A stretch of DNA of 10,360 nt, taken from positions 1 to 10,360 of the forward strand of contig PITI01000606.1 in the NCBI GenBank assembly GCA_004325065.1. The letters run 5' to 3'. This document shows, piece after piece, positions 1 to 8,685 of the stretch (positions are counted from its first letter, which is position 1; each line of letters begins with the position of its first letter). Source of the DNA: Hamiltosporidium magnivora (Eukaryota; Microsporidia; Dubosqiidae). The notes beneath the pieces are model-generated. The model had not been told where the DNA came from. It did no database searches and saw only the letters and a program-made list of their open reading frames with translations. The position numbers and the translations under genes were made by a program.

Positions 1-2084
1 CATATCTTTAGAACTTCAAAAATACTTTCTAGCATATTGGAATTATCTTAGTATATCAAAAAAATATCCTCATTCTTTTGATTTAAAATATATTTATCTA
101 AAAAGTTTTTGTTCAGACCCTCTTAAACTATTAATAATGCTATTAAATTTCTAAAACATACCTGAAAATATCAGATTCAGCTATAATTATATTAAACCAG
201 AGGAATTTACTTATTAAAAATCCGTTTAAAAAAAATGATGATTCTACAACCAAGTCTATATTATTTTTTTATGATTGGTAAAAAAAATTGAAAAAATTAA
301 ACTAGAAAAGATATGAGAATGTTAAAACGTGTTTTCTTATAAATCGATTTTAAATTACTAATATTGTTCAAAGAAGCAGAGTGCATGTATTATAACCTTG
401 CCATATTGATTCATAAATGAAAATACCAATATAAAAATAATATTCTTTATATAAAAATGCCTGATTTCATAAATTAAAATAATTAAAAAAATCATGTGAT
501 TTTATTTTAAGAAAGTAAAAAATATATAGTTAAACATCCCAAAGAAATGATTCTAATAAGATTAAATGTATACTGCTATCATAAATAACACGAGGGCTTT
601 ATGATCACAAAAATATTGAAAATTTGGCTATACATTAATAAAATAAACAAACCATCTTATCTAATATAAATATATAATGTAATAAGTCTAAAATTATGGG
701 TGTATGAAAATACGAGTAGCCTAATAATTTTCTTCAATGAGCTTTTCTACAGAAATAGACAAGACAAATTGCGTCAAATTAAATTTATACCCGAATACCA
801 ATATAAAGTCGAATGGAAGTCGTATTTTTACACTTAAGAACTTACAAATTACCTTAGCGCAAATATTCTATTACTTATTTTGACGATTTGAATTCAAATT
901 TCTTCTATTTAAATAATATTTTTTCCGCAACATTTCAAAATATAAATTAATACTGTAATTTTTTATTTCAAACTATTTTATAGAAATATAAAAAAATATG
1001 GCAAAGATATTGATAAAAAGGTATTTTTCTTTGGAAAATCATCCGTAATATATGCTAAAGCTAAATAATTTATTAGTCTGATTTTTTTCAAAAGATATGA
1101 TGAATTTTGTATAGAAAAAATTAAATCTAAAAACTTTTTATTACCTTTTTTGGTATATTAATATGCTCATAAAATATCTTCTGAACTAGATAAGATTGTT
1201 ACCAAGACTTAAAGTAAAAATTCCATATATATTAATTCTTTCGAATTCTTCTTTGTCTCAAAATCAGAATTAAAAGATACTGAAGCTCTGAAGATTTTAT
1301 TTTCTTAAGAATCAAAATTGAGATTTCTTAGTCAAAAACATATAAAAAAGGTTTTCTCATTTTAACAATTTCTTCTTCCAAATGCTTTTTTATATATTGA
1401 ATTTCTCTAAAATACGTTTGTTTAAATGAGTTTTAAAATCAGTATTATAAAAAAACATAAATATTCAGATAAACCCTGAGTTCGAGGTTAAAAACTGTAA
1501 TTTAAAATATATGAAGCTCAGTTTTATAATAATTCAGTTGCGTTTGACCAGGATATGCTTTTTTTTCCTTTTATAGAAGACATTCTATATTGTGTTAGAT
1601 TCCTCATCATTTTATTCTTTTAAAATTTGTGTTTAGAACATCCAAAAGAAAAAAAATTTCAAAACTCTAAAGATTCTTTATTTAAATTTATTTCAATTGT
1701 ATACAATAGTCTTATACTTAATATAGCAGAGAAATATTATGGTATTTCTTTTTACTTGTGTCATTTAAGAATATATTTAAAATATTATAATTTTTCAATT
1801 CTTTTTCTTCACTAATTATTCTACAAATTCGATGAAACTATTTGAATTCTTTAGTTTACCAAGATTGAACATCATTTATGGTTAAATGCATATACTTAAT
1901 TGAATAACTTTTATTTTAAAAATTTTTCCAGAATCAGATTAATAATACATTCTATAAATTATTAAACAACTCAGGTGTAAATTTTTTACAAATATCTTTT
2001 TTAAAATTTCATAATATTAGTTGATTTAGTTACGTAAAGTTCATGAATATTTATGATATTTTTAGTATATTTTGAATTTAATCA
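1..2084. other. AT-rich stretch without a recognisable gene
   Basis: I see no gene, RNA gene or clear element here. Stops are dense in all frames. One + strand frame is open from 670 to the TAA at 835-837 and has a protein-like mix (the piece FFNELFYRNRQDKL is typical), but it lacks an ATG, matches nothing I know, and is of a length expected by chance at this composition. A perfect 14-base palindrome, ATTTGAATTCAAAT, lies at 886-899. Another open frame at 1627-1815 would have to begin with TTG and is low-complexity, so I do not call it. Confidence 0.6.
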
Positions 2085-2351
2085 TACTTTGCAGATCTAT
2101 TTGCAGCAAACATAGAAGATTTACGAGTCTGAAAAAAACTTTTATAGATTGTATTATAAGATACACAGCCAGTAGTTGAAATCAGCAAGCTTACAATTGC
2201 TGTATTTTATAATTATAGCCTTTTGTACTGTGAAATCCAATGGGTATAGTTGATAAGCTTTACTAAGTGATATATATGAACTGAAGCTTGATTTCTAAAA
2301 CCAAGGTTCCTATTGTAATGCCACTCGTCATATTATGTGTATAAAGGTCTC
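2085..2351 (+). pseudogene. possible relic of a LINE reverse transcriptase palm/thumb segment (weak)
   Basis: This stretch is visibly less AT-rich than its surroundings. Reading across frames on the + strand, four pieces appear in the order expected of a LINE reverse transcriptase. They are YFADLFAANIEDLRV at 2085-2129 (compare the catalytic FADD box followed by L..A....DL), a KS..GIV-like piece around 2233-2251, VPIV at 2306-2317, and YKGL at 2340-2351 (compare the usual IP.V..YKYLG). The distance from the FAD box to YK, about 84 codons, is plausible for the family. The second catalytic Asp of FADD is missing, and several stops and frame changes intervene, so it cannot be functional. It could be chance. 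If real, it is a much older LINE than the copies further right. Confidence 0.25.
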
Positions 2352-3715
2352 AGATGATATTTTTTTAAAATAAATCGACTATGTCAGCGCAAAGTATATA
2401 TTTAAGAAATCTTCGTACTTTACTAAAATGAAATAAAAGTTCGGTCTATATTTCTTTTCAAAAATTTGTATTATCAGCATATATGATCGAAAAAAACAAA
2501 CTTGTCAAATATAATAAGCAAGAATGAAAATGAAACTTGTATATCTTTATAGTTCTGCTTGATAAAAACCTACTTTTTGAATTTATTCTTCGCATTCCCT
2601 ATCAAAATCGAAGTAAATCTTGACAGGTAATCTATAAATTTAGACTTTTTTTCGGTTTTGTAAAATATCTCAAAATTTATGTATTTTTTTGGATTTTGTA
2701 GCTTTTGAAATATCCATATATTCAAATTGTCAAAATCTGATAAAACCATATTAAATTGAAAAAAAACGTTTGGTAAATTTTTTTCATTTGAGTTTTATAC
2801 AACATATTTTAGCTAAAAAGCAACGTTTTTTGCAATTATTTATCTGATTTTACAAGGGATTTATCATATTTTCTAGTTTTTAATTAAGTAATTAAATTTC
2901 TTTAACGGTCATTGGCGTATTTAATCAACAATAAATTTTAGTACAAATAATATTTTTTATAGAATATTAACCTAAAAAAAAACTTGATTTTTAATGGTTT
3001 TTATAAAATTTTAGAACCAATTCGAATATTTCAAAATAAAATATATCTTTTTTTTACTTTATATAAATAATGAGTCACTTCTTTTCAAAACTTAACAATA
3101 AACACACTATCAAATCTAATTTTTAAAAATACTTTAAAGTTTAAGAAAACCTCTTAAAAATATTTCATTAAGATTTTTTTAGTATATTTTTGTATAAAGT
3201 AAATCAAAAATCAGATTCTCCAAAAATTTAAACCAACAAATAGTCAAAAAAATCCAATTTAACAATTCTTTTTACATTTATAATATATTCAAAATAAATC
3301 CACTTAAAAATTTATAATTTTTTCAAAAAATAATTACAAGTTCCTAATAAGTTTTTGTAAAAAAAAAATAATTTATAAATTTCCTAATAAAATTTCTTTT
3401 TAAGTTCTACAAAAACAATTTTTAGTTATTCTGAAAGAAATTTACTCATACAAAAGATTTTGTGTAGTTTAATATGAAATATTTATTCGTTTGATAAAAT
3501 TTAGAATAAAAAAACTAAGAAATTTTTATTTTTTTAAAGAAAATACATTTTTTTTTAGATAATTCAATACATACCGATTTTATAATTCATATACTAATTT
3601 GAAATAAAAAAAATAAAAATTAAAATATTTTAAGAAAAAAGAAAATCATTTAACAGAATTGTAAATATTAAAAGAATATTCATTTTTCAAATAATTAGAA
3701 ATAATAATTTATGCT
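2352..3715. other. very AT-rich spacer, no gene seen
   Basis: Long A and T runs and dense stops occur in all frames. I found no ORF worth naming, no RNA gene and no terminal inverted repeats. Mid-stretch (about 3000-3700) is the most AT-biased part of the window. Confidence 0.6.
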
Positions 3716-3767
3716 ATGCAATCTTATTGCATCTTAATGGGCCATAATGCTAATGGGTATATAAATA
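3716..3767 (+). promoter_or_regulatory. promoter-like cluster: hairpin, repeated TAATGGG, TATA-like box
   Basis: Within 52 bases there is a perfect 6-bp hairpin (ATGCAA at 3716-3721, five-base loop, TTGCAT at 3727-3732). TAATGGG occurs twice (3735-3741 and 3751-3757), and TATATAAATA lies at 3758-3767. The TATA-like box is about 83 bases before the ATG at 3850, and GGG at 3834-3836 lies shortly before that ATG. Short GGG/CCC signals just upstream of start codons are described for microsporidian genes. TATA-like strings are common in DNA this AT-rich, so the cluster may be fortuitous. Confidence 0.25.
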
Positions 3768-3849
3768 AATTCATCAACAATTGATTTACATTCAAAATTT
3801 TTTTTAATTTTTAGAAAAACTCTCTACTGAGCTGGGAAATTAGACGAAA

Positions 3850-4065
3850 ATGATAGTTTTTTCTAAAAATGAACCATCTTGCTATATAAACCAATATTTT
3901 TATAAAATTATCTGTTTTGACTCGAAACATAAATACTTTAGATTGTTTAAGAATAATTCAAGTTTAAATAATAGTTATATACTAAAATATATAGATTTTT
4001 CTTATTATAGTTTCAAAGTTAAAAATCAAAAACAACCGAATCCAATTAATACTAACCATTTGTAG
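3850..4065 (+). CDS. doubtful 71-residue hypothetical protein
   Basis: This is an ATG-initiated frame ending in TAG at 4063-4065. I do not recognise the product. It is polar and aromatic, rich in Asn, Lys, Tyr, Phe and Ser, with two Cys in the first third (SCY, IICF) and no signal peptide, membrane helix or domain that I can see. Points in favour are an ATG start, GGG 14-16 bases upstream, and a TATA-like box about 83 bases upstream. Against it, assuming about 80% AT, one or two frames of this length are expected by chance in a window this size. It sits alone, with a LINE fragment beginning 142 bases downstream. I consider it more likely spurious than real. Confidence 0.2.
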   Translation: MIVFSKNEPSCYINQYFYKIICFDSKHKYFRLFKNNSSLNNSYILKYIDFSYYSFKVKNQKQPNPINTNHL

Positions 4066-4207
4066 TTTATAATTTTTAAGTTTTCTAAAAACCGTCTTTC
4101 CATTCAAATTTCGCCCTAAAAAAATATTTAAATTTAAAAAAAAAATATTGGTCAAAAGGAATCTTTTTAATTTAAATTAACCCCTTTTTCTTTTATTTAA
4201 ATCTTTG

Positions 4208-4294
4208 GATTTGGAAGAAGAGACAAAAGTGGTTAAAGAGGCAGAAGAAAACATATAAAAATGGTAAAAATATTTAAACCCAGAATTTTATAAA
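4208..4294 (+). repeat. 87-bp 5'-truncated LINE 3' end
   Basis: This + strand segment repeats the last coding codons and stop region of the LINE pseudogene at 5531-6430, in opposite orientation. It pairs with 5534-5620 read on the - strand. By eye the two differ by three substitutions and one inserted A over about 87 bases. The start reads DLEEETKVVKE, the acidic tail of the LINE protein. The extra A then shifts the frame into stops. Homology ends abruptly at both sides. No clear target-site duplication is visible. It is best explained as a severely 5'-truncated insertion of the same LINE family. Its near identity suggests a younger age than the copies at 8288 and 9283. Confidence 0.85.
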
Positions 4295-5220
4295 ATAAAA
4301 AAATTTTTAGATTTCCTTATAAAAATAAAAATAACTGATTTATAAGAATATATGACTTTAAAAATAATAATATTTGAGTGAAAAATCGCCAAACAAATGA
4401 GTTTAATGAGAATTCCAACCAAAAAACAACTATAACACAAATATTTCTTCTTAAAATCCTTTTTTAAAACAAAATAAAAGTTTTTGCCAGGAACCAAAAG
4501 AATTTTCTTAAACTACTGAAGAAAATATTATCTTATTTTTTGATATTAAATTCGTAAGTTCTATGGATAAAAATAAGAAATGCAAGTGTAAATAATTTTA
4601 AAGAAATAGAAAGAAAGAATTTTTTAAAGATGTTTTTTAATTCTTCTGATGTTCTGTCTTTCAACGATATAACTACATACAACAATCTAACTGAAGTTTT
4701 TCAAAAACTAAATTTTTACATTCATTGATACAAAAATTATATCCGTTTATCATTTAATATATGAAGAATGAAAAAAAACAGGAATTTAAAAAATTAAAGA
4801 ATTGTTTTAAATATGTTCCATTGTGTTTCCGTTGTATTTTTAAAGTATTTATTTAGTATACTTTAAATAAAATTATATTTAATAACTATATAGGTAGATA
4901 CACGCTTGTAATTAAATAAGATTAGTATTTATAAATATATGTTCTAGAAAAAGTTAAAATACAGTTTAGAATATTATTAAAAGAATTAAACGAGATATAT
5001 TTAATAGCTTAATTATATGTAAAGTTAAGGAGGAGTTACTAAATAAAATGAGAATAGATTAAGAGTAATTTCTAATATAATGATATAATGATATATTTAT
5101 ACAATGAAACATAAATTAAAAATGTTTTATAAAATGACTTGACTATACGAGATTTACTGTAGAAATCAATTTAATAATCGAAAATCAAGTTTTCTATTTG
5201 CGCCTGGTTAGGCATTAATT
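4295..5220. other. AT-rich spacer between two convergent LINE tails
   Basis: No gene is called. A frame on the - strand at 4288-4497 is hydrophobic and low-complexity and would have to start at TTG, so I leave it out. Apart from the hairpin at 4839-4867, the only structure seen is a short tandem repeat, two and a half copies of TATAATGA at 5076-5095. Confidence 0.6.
4839..4867. repeat. perfect 10-bp hairpin with 9-base loop
   Basis: TTTAAAGTAT at 4839-4848 is exactly complementary to ATACTTTAAA at 4858-4867, with loop TTATTTAGT between. The same fold forms from either strand. It is followed by ATAAAATTAT rather than a clean T run, and no transcription unit ends here, so I do not call it a terminator. 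It may be a small palindrome or the remains of a foldback element. Chance is possible in AT-rich DNA. Confidence 0.45.
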
Positions 5221-5472
5221 TCAGGTAATACAAAGTAGAATATAGCATTGAAGGTTTCTATAACAAATATAGTAATTTTTAAAGAAAATGTTTAATAAAA
5301 ATAGGAAGAGTTTCGTGATCAAGCCTAAAAAAATGAATTCTAATAAAATCAGTATTTTATTCCACCATTCAGAATTAAAAATACTTTTATTCGAATTCGT
5401 ATAGTATAGTTTGATATAATTATTTAATTCTATAATGACAGTAAACATAGTAGTATTTGATATTTTTTTCAT
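5221..5472 (-). CDS. doubtful 83-residue hydrophobic hypothetical protein
   Basis: The - strand frame begins at an ATG (5470-5472) and ends at 5221. In-frame sequence extends a few codons further upstream only with a TTG start. The protein begins MKKISNTTMF and has one long hydrophobic stretch in its middle (ILILLEFIFLGLITKLFLFL), which would be a membrane helix. No family is recognised. AT-rich DNA read at random yields Phe/Ile/Leu-rich proteins, so the predicted helix is weak evidence. It lies immediately beyond the 3' end of the LINE pseudogene on the same strand, in the spacer between two convergent LINE tails. It is probably not a gene. Confidence 0.15.
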   Translation of the reverse strand: MKKISNTTMFTVIIELNNYIKLYYTNSNKSIFNSEWWNKILILLEFIFLGLITKLFLFLLNIFFKNYYICYRNLQCYILLCIT

Positions 5473-5530
5473 AATCCACAAGCCGTTGACTCATAAATAC
5501 GTTTCTTAGGAAAAATGTATTAAAAAAATT

Positions 5531-6430
5531 TTAATTAATAAAATTCTGGGTTAAAATATTTTTACCATTTTTATATGTTTCTTCTACCTCTTTAACCACT
5601 TTTGTCTCTTCTTCCAAATCGGACTCTTCATTTATGCTGATAGTCGGTTCCTCTAAAGTGGTTCCTCCTTGTGAAATAATGGGTGTATTATTTTTTGGTT
5701 TTAAAATTTTAGCACCATCTTCCTCTCTTTTCGCTTCTTTTAAATAGAGTATTGGTTCCTCATGCATCTCTGATTGCATAATAACACCCATTGACGCTCT
5801 CTCCCAGCTCTCTTCGGCATTTAGTCCTGACCCAAGTCCTCTTCGTCGATCGAAGGAAATTGTTTCGACTTCTTCTTAAGTACTATAGACTGAATTTATG
5901 CTTCTACATTCAGGGATATTTCTAGTCTTTTAAGTTTAGATTTATTGTATTTTGTCACAATACCGTCCCAGGTCATCACATAAGGGATTATCTCAACACT
6001 ACACTTATAAATAAGACCCAACTCATTGGCTAGCAGGTCATACTTCCTAATTTTTTCAGTTTCAACTATTTGAAGTGAATCTCGGGAAGTGATTCCTACT
6101 TCAATGAGTGCTATCTTATTCTTCTTTTTATCTAAAATAAATATTCGGTGCTGTTATTCCGAATTTTAACATCAGTTTGAATTCTGGTAGCCACTCTTAT
6201 CTCTGCATACTCATTATCAAGAATTTCTTGAACTGAGTGACTCCTAATTCGTTTTGAAGACTTAAACTTATATCTATTTGAAGAAGTAAGTGTAGGCATC
6301 TAACCACTTCATTATGCCGTCTGGTTTAGTCATGACCTAGCATTTTTTCACATCGAGTTGCTAGATGATCTACAGTTTTAGCAGACTTGCCGCAATGTTG
6401 GCACACTCCATCTGCTTCCCAGAATTGGCA
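5531..6430 (-). pseudogene. LINE retrotransposon C-terminal part: zinc knuckle, endonuclease, acidic tail (broken)
   Basis: This is the 3' end of a non-LTR retrotransposon ORF; the reverse transcriptase part is absent. In order on the - strand: a CX2CX8HX4C knuckle (Cys 6403-6401 and 6394-6392, His 6367-6365, Cys 6352-6350); the TRRHNEVV motif ending at 6302; RSHSVQEILDNEY; then the restriction-like endonuclease core, ILDKKKNKIALIEVG, with Glu at 6102-6100 and RKYD shortly after; then PYVMTWDGIVTKY and an acidic tail containing ESDLEEETKVVKE. Such proteins nick target DNA and prime reverse transcription from the nick. Lesions: TAA at 6328-6326 where Tyr is expected, a frame change near 6281-6279, a one-base loss near 6146-6144 at the expected catalytic PD position, TAA at 5898-5896, and a one-base deletion near 5871-5870. 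The ORF ends with TAA at 5533-5531. The 5' truncation lies near 6430; DNA beyond it is not LINE-like. Confidence 0.92.
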
Positions 6431-6520
6431 TTGAAAAAAAGATATAATTTTGAGTAATATAAACGAAAAAAAGAACTTTTTGAAATTACATTGGACTTGT
6501 AATTTATTAAAAGATTTAAA

Positions 6521-6556
6521 TAAGGTAAAAATATTTTAACCTAGAATTTTATTAAA
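6521..6556 (+). repeat. minimal LINE 3' end fragment (about 36 bp)
   Basis: From 6524 the + strand reads GGTAAAAATATTTTAACC, then a T (C in the other copy), then AGAATTTTATTA. This matches the extreme 3' end of the LINE ORF at 5531-5567 (- strand) with a single substitution over about 32 bases. Homology stops abruptly upstream, after a few more loosely matching bases. It begins about 90 bases outside the truncated 5' edge of the neighbouring LINE pseudogene and is in opposite orientation to it. The run is too long and too exact to be a chance AT-rich match. A nearly complete 5' truncation is the simplest explanation. Confidence 0.7.
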
Positions 6557-7872
6557 TACATTAAATTATTAAAAATTTTACAGTTTTAAATCTTTTATAT
6601 ATAATTTTAAAGAAGAGTGATTTTAAAGAAATAATTTGAAAATAAAATCTGTTTTTGAAAAAGAATATAAATTTTTACAGATTAAAAAGAGAGAATAAAA
6701 AATTAGAAATAAATATATTAGAGTGTGAAAATCTGTTAGAAAATATTTTACAATAAGATAAATCTAGTTATATTGAAATTGTATAGAATGTAATTATATA
6801 ATGAATCATTAAATTTTAAAATAAAATTTACCACTGTTTGATTAAAGATTTAGTTAAAATTGCTCGAAAAGTTTAATTTACTCGATATAATCTTTCGACT
6901 TAGCGATATAGAAAATAAATTACATATTGCTTTAAAAGTAAAATATTAAATTTTAATACAAATAGATTCCTATATTTATACAAGACGAAAAAAATAAAAT
7001 TTAGAAAAGTAGAAATTTTGGCTAAAAAAAGGTTTCGAAAGGAAAAGTAAATTTAAAGAAAAAATAATTCTATAAAAAATTTATCAGATATGCCTAGATT
7101 CCTACCTATGGTGGTAAAAATCAAATTTAAATATTAATAATTCATAAAGGCAGTCATATTTTGGATACCAAAATAAATAATAAATAATTCATTGAGAAAA
7201 TAGAAAAAACTAAGTTGGGGGAGTAAAATTCATATCAAATGGAATTAATGTCATATTAATTTTGGTTGTTGAGTTTTATAAATCTTCTGTTTTGACAGAC
7301 TAGTCTATTATATTTGCATTCATAAACATACATGAGTAAAAGCTTTGAATTGTATCATTTATAGACGCATTTGGTTTTATTAATTGCTATATTTCTCTGT
7401 ATAATACCACCCTCCTCGTCTGCGTCAATATGTCGGCGAATATATAATTTTCAAAACTCTCAGATTCTATTATGACACACCTGAGACATTTCCTTAGCTC
7501 TCATCATCAACAAAATGAAATGTTTCAAACAAAATTTTCGACAATATTGATTAATTTATTGTTGATTTTTACAAATATATAGAGCTTCTTAAGTTATATC
7601 TTATTATATTTACTTACAATACCATCTCGTTATTCAATTAAAATATTATAAATAAATGTCGGTTTAAAACCAACCCTTTTCCACTATGTTAATACCTGTG
7701 AATTTTATTTGAGTAAAAGTATAATCACGAAGATAATTGAAACTGTTAACATATATGAGATCTAAAAAATATATAAATTTGTTTTCCTTTAGAGAGATAA
7801 AAAAAACCATTTTCGCCTAACTAAACCATTTTAAATCGAATCACAATTTTAATGAAATAACAGCATTTAGAT
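6557..7872. other. AT-rich spacer with one GC-richer patch
   Basis: No gene is called. Most of it is A/T runs with dense stops. The patch at about 7355-7515 is less AT-rich. On its - strand, 7450-7355 encodes an uninterrupted run including RRHIDADEEGG and NKTKC, which looks protein-like but is only about 31 codons long and has no start. I cannot assign it (see findings). Confidence 0.55.
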
Positions 7873-8093
7873 CAGCAGTTCTTAACAAGGGCATGCGGGA
7901 AGATATTTTTTGGAATGCGACTGAGCCCCCGTCAAAAGCCTAAGCTTATACAGAAATTTTGATTATGTTTCTTTTTGCAACAAAATAAGACAACAAATTT
8001 ACAAAAAATCGAAACACTTTTTCATTTAGGGTTTCAAGGATAAATTTTAAGATTCAAATGGTTCCTACTCACTTGCAAACTTAAGAACCACTG
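7873..8093. mobile_element. hAT-like MITE, 221 bp, degenerate
   Basis: The left end CAGCAGTTCTTAA (7873-7885) and the right end TTAAGAACCACTG (8081-8093) are inverted copies matching at 11 of 13 positions. The form CAG(T/C)(G/A)GTTCTTAA is characteristic of hAT superfamily terminal repeats. The eight bases outside each end are ATTTAGAT (7865-7872) and ATTTTTAT (8094-8101), matching at 6 of 8, as expected of an aged 8-bp hAT target-site duplication. The interior is less AT-rich at its left (GCATGCGGGAAG, GCGACTGAGCCCCCG) and holds no ORF, so it is a non-autonomous derivative. Its transposase source is not in the window. It lies about 195 bases upstream of the LINE remnant at 8288. Confidence 0.75.
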
Positions 8094-8287
8094 ATTTTTA
8101 TTATATTTTCCAAAAAAAATCCAGAAGAAAATAGATTAAAAATAATCCAAAAACCAAACCAGGAAAATTTTTTAAAAAAATGTATAATCTTCATTTTTCT
8201 ACACATTTCACAACTTTATATCTTATATAAGTTTTTTTACCTTTTTTTATATATGAAACCTTTTTATTATTTTAAAGCTAAAATATA

Positions 8288-8685
8288 AAACTTAAAAAAA
8301 CTAAAAATGCTCATGAATGTAGAGGCATATATTCAGTCGATAGTACTCAAGAAGACAGTCTAAACAATCTCTTTCGATTGGCGGCAAGGACTTTAGTAGG
8401 CTTCAAATACCGAAAAGAGCCGGGACAGAGCGTCATTAAGTGCTATTAAGGGCGCAGAGATACATAAAAAACCAAAAACCCATCTAAAGTAAGTGAATAA
8501 TGGAAAAAAACGAATTTAGAAAGATAATAGGAAAAACATTTTATCTTTTAATATTTAGATGGCGTAACCATAGAGAAAAAGCGACAATAAACATGTTTTA
8601 AGAGTTGGATATGAGAATGAATAATGAATTGGTTAAAAAGTTAAAAAATATACAAAATATAATTTTAAACCGGAAAAAAATTAAA
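8288..8685 (+). pseudogene. second LINE 3' part: end of endonuclease domain and acidic tail (heavily decayed)
   Basis: This is the same family as the - strand copy at 5531-6430, in + orientation. It is clearest from 8316: NVEAYIQSIVLKK, then sequence matching DRRRGL and NAEESWERAS of the other copy. By eye, nucleotide identity is about 83% over 8315-8390. It fades afterwards but stays collinear: GGCGTAACCA (from 8562) matches GGAGGAACCA, and GGTTAAAAAGTTA matches GGTTAAAGAGGTA, to about 8685. Stops in the ancestral frame are TAA at 8361-8363 and TAG TAG at 8394-8399. At 8328-8330 this copy has TAT (Tyr) where the other has a stop. It also retains the C missing from the other copy's deletion site. 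Weak similarity may extend left to about 8215. It encodes nothing functional. Confidence 0.85.

Noticed and set aside
670..837. Protein-like open + strand frame of 55 codons
   Set aside because: It lacks an ATG and any recognised motif, and several frames of this length are expected by chance. It is noted only in the spacer entry.
1481..1492. GTTCGAGGT-like string resembling a tRNA B box
   Set aside because: No acceptor, D or anticodon stems can be formed around it.
1627..1815. Open + strand frame of 62 codons
   Set aside because: It needs a TTG start, is low-complexity Phe/Leu/Ile/Tyr-rich sequence, and is no longer than expected by chance in DNA this AT-rich.
4288..4497. Hydrophobic - strand frame of 69 codons
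   Set aside because: It has a TTG start, overlaps the end of the LINE fragment at 4208-4294, and its hydrophobicity follows from T-rich codons.
5076..5095. TATAATGA tandem repeat as a CRISPR-like or satellite array
   Set aside because: There are only two and a half copies of an 8-base AT-rich unit, which is ordinary slippage.
4208..5620. Reading the 4208-4294 / 5534-5620 inverted repeat as the terminal repeats of a 1.4-kb DNA transposon
   Set aside because: The right-hand repeat continues into LINE coding sequence to about 6430, and both repeats are the LINE's 3' end. No transposase lies between and no flanking duplication is visible.
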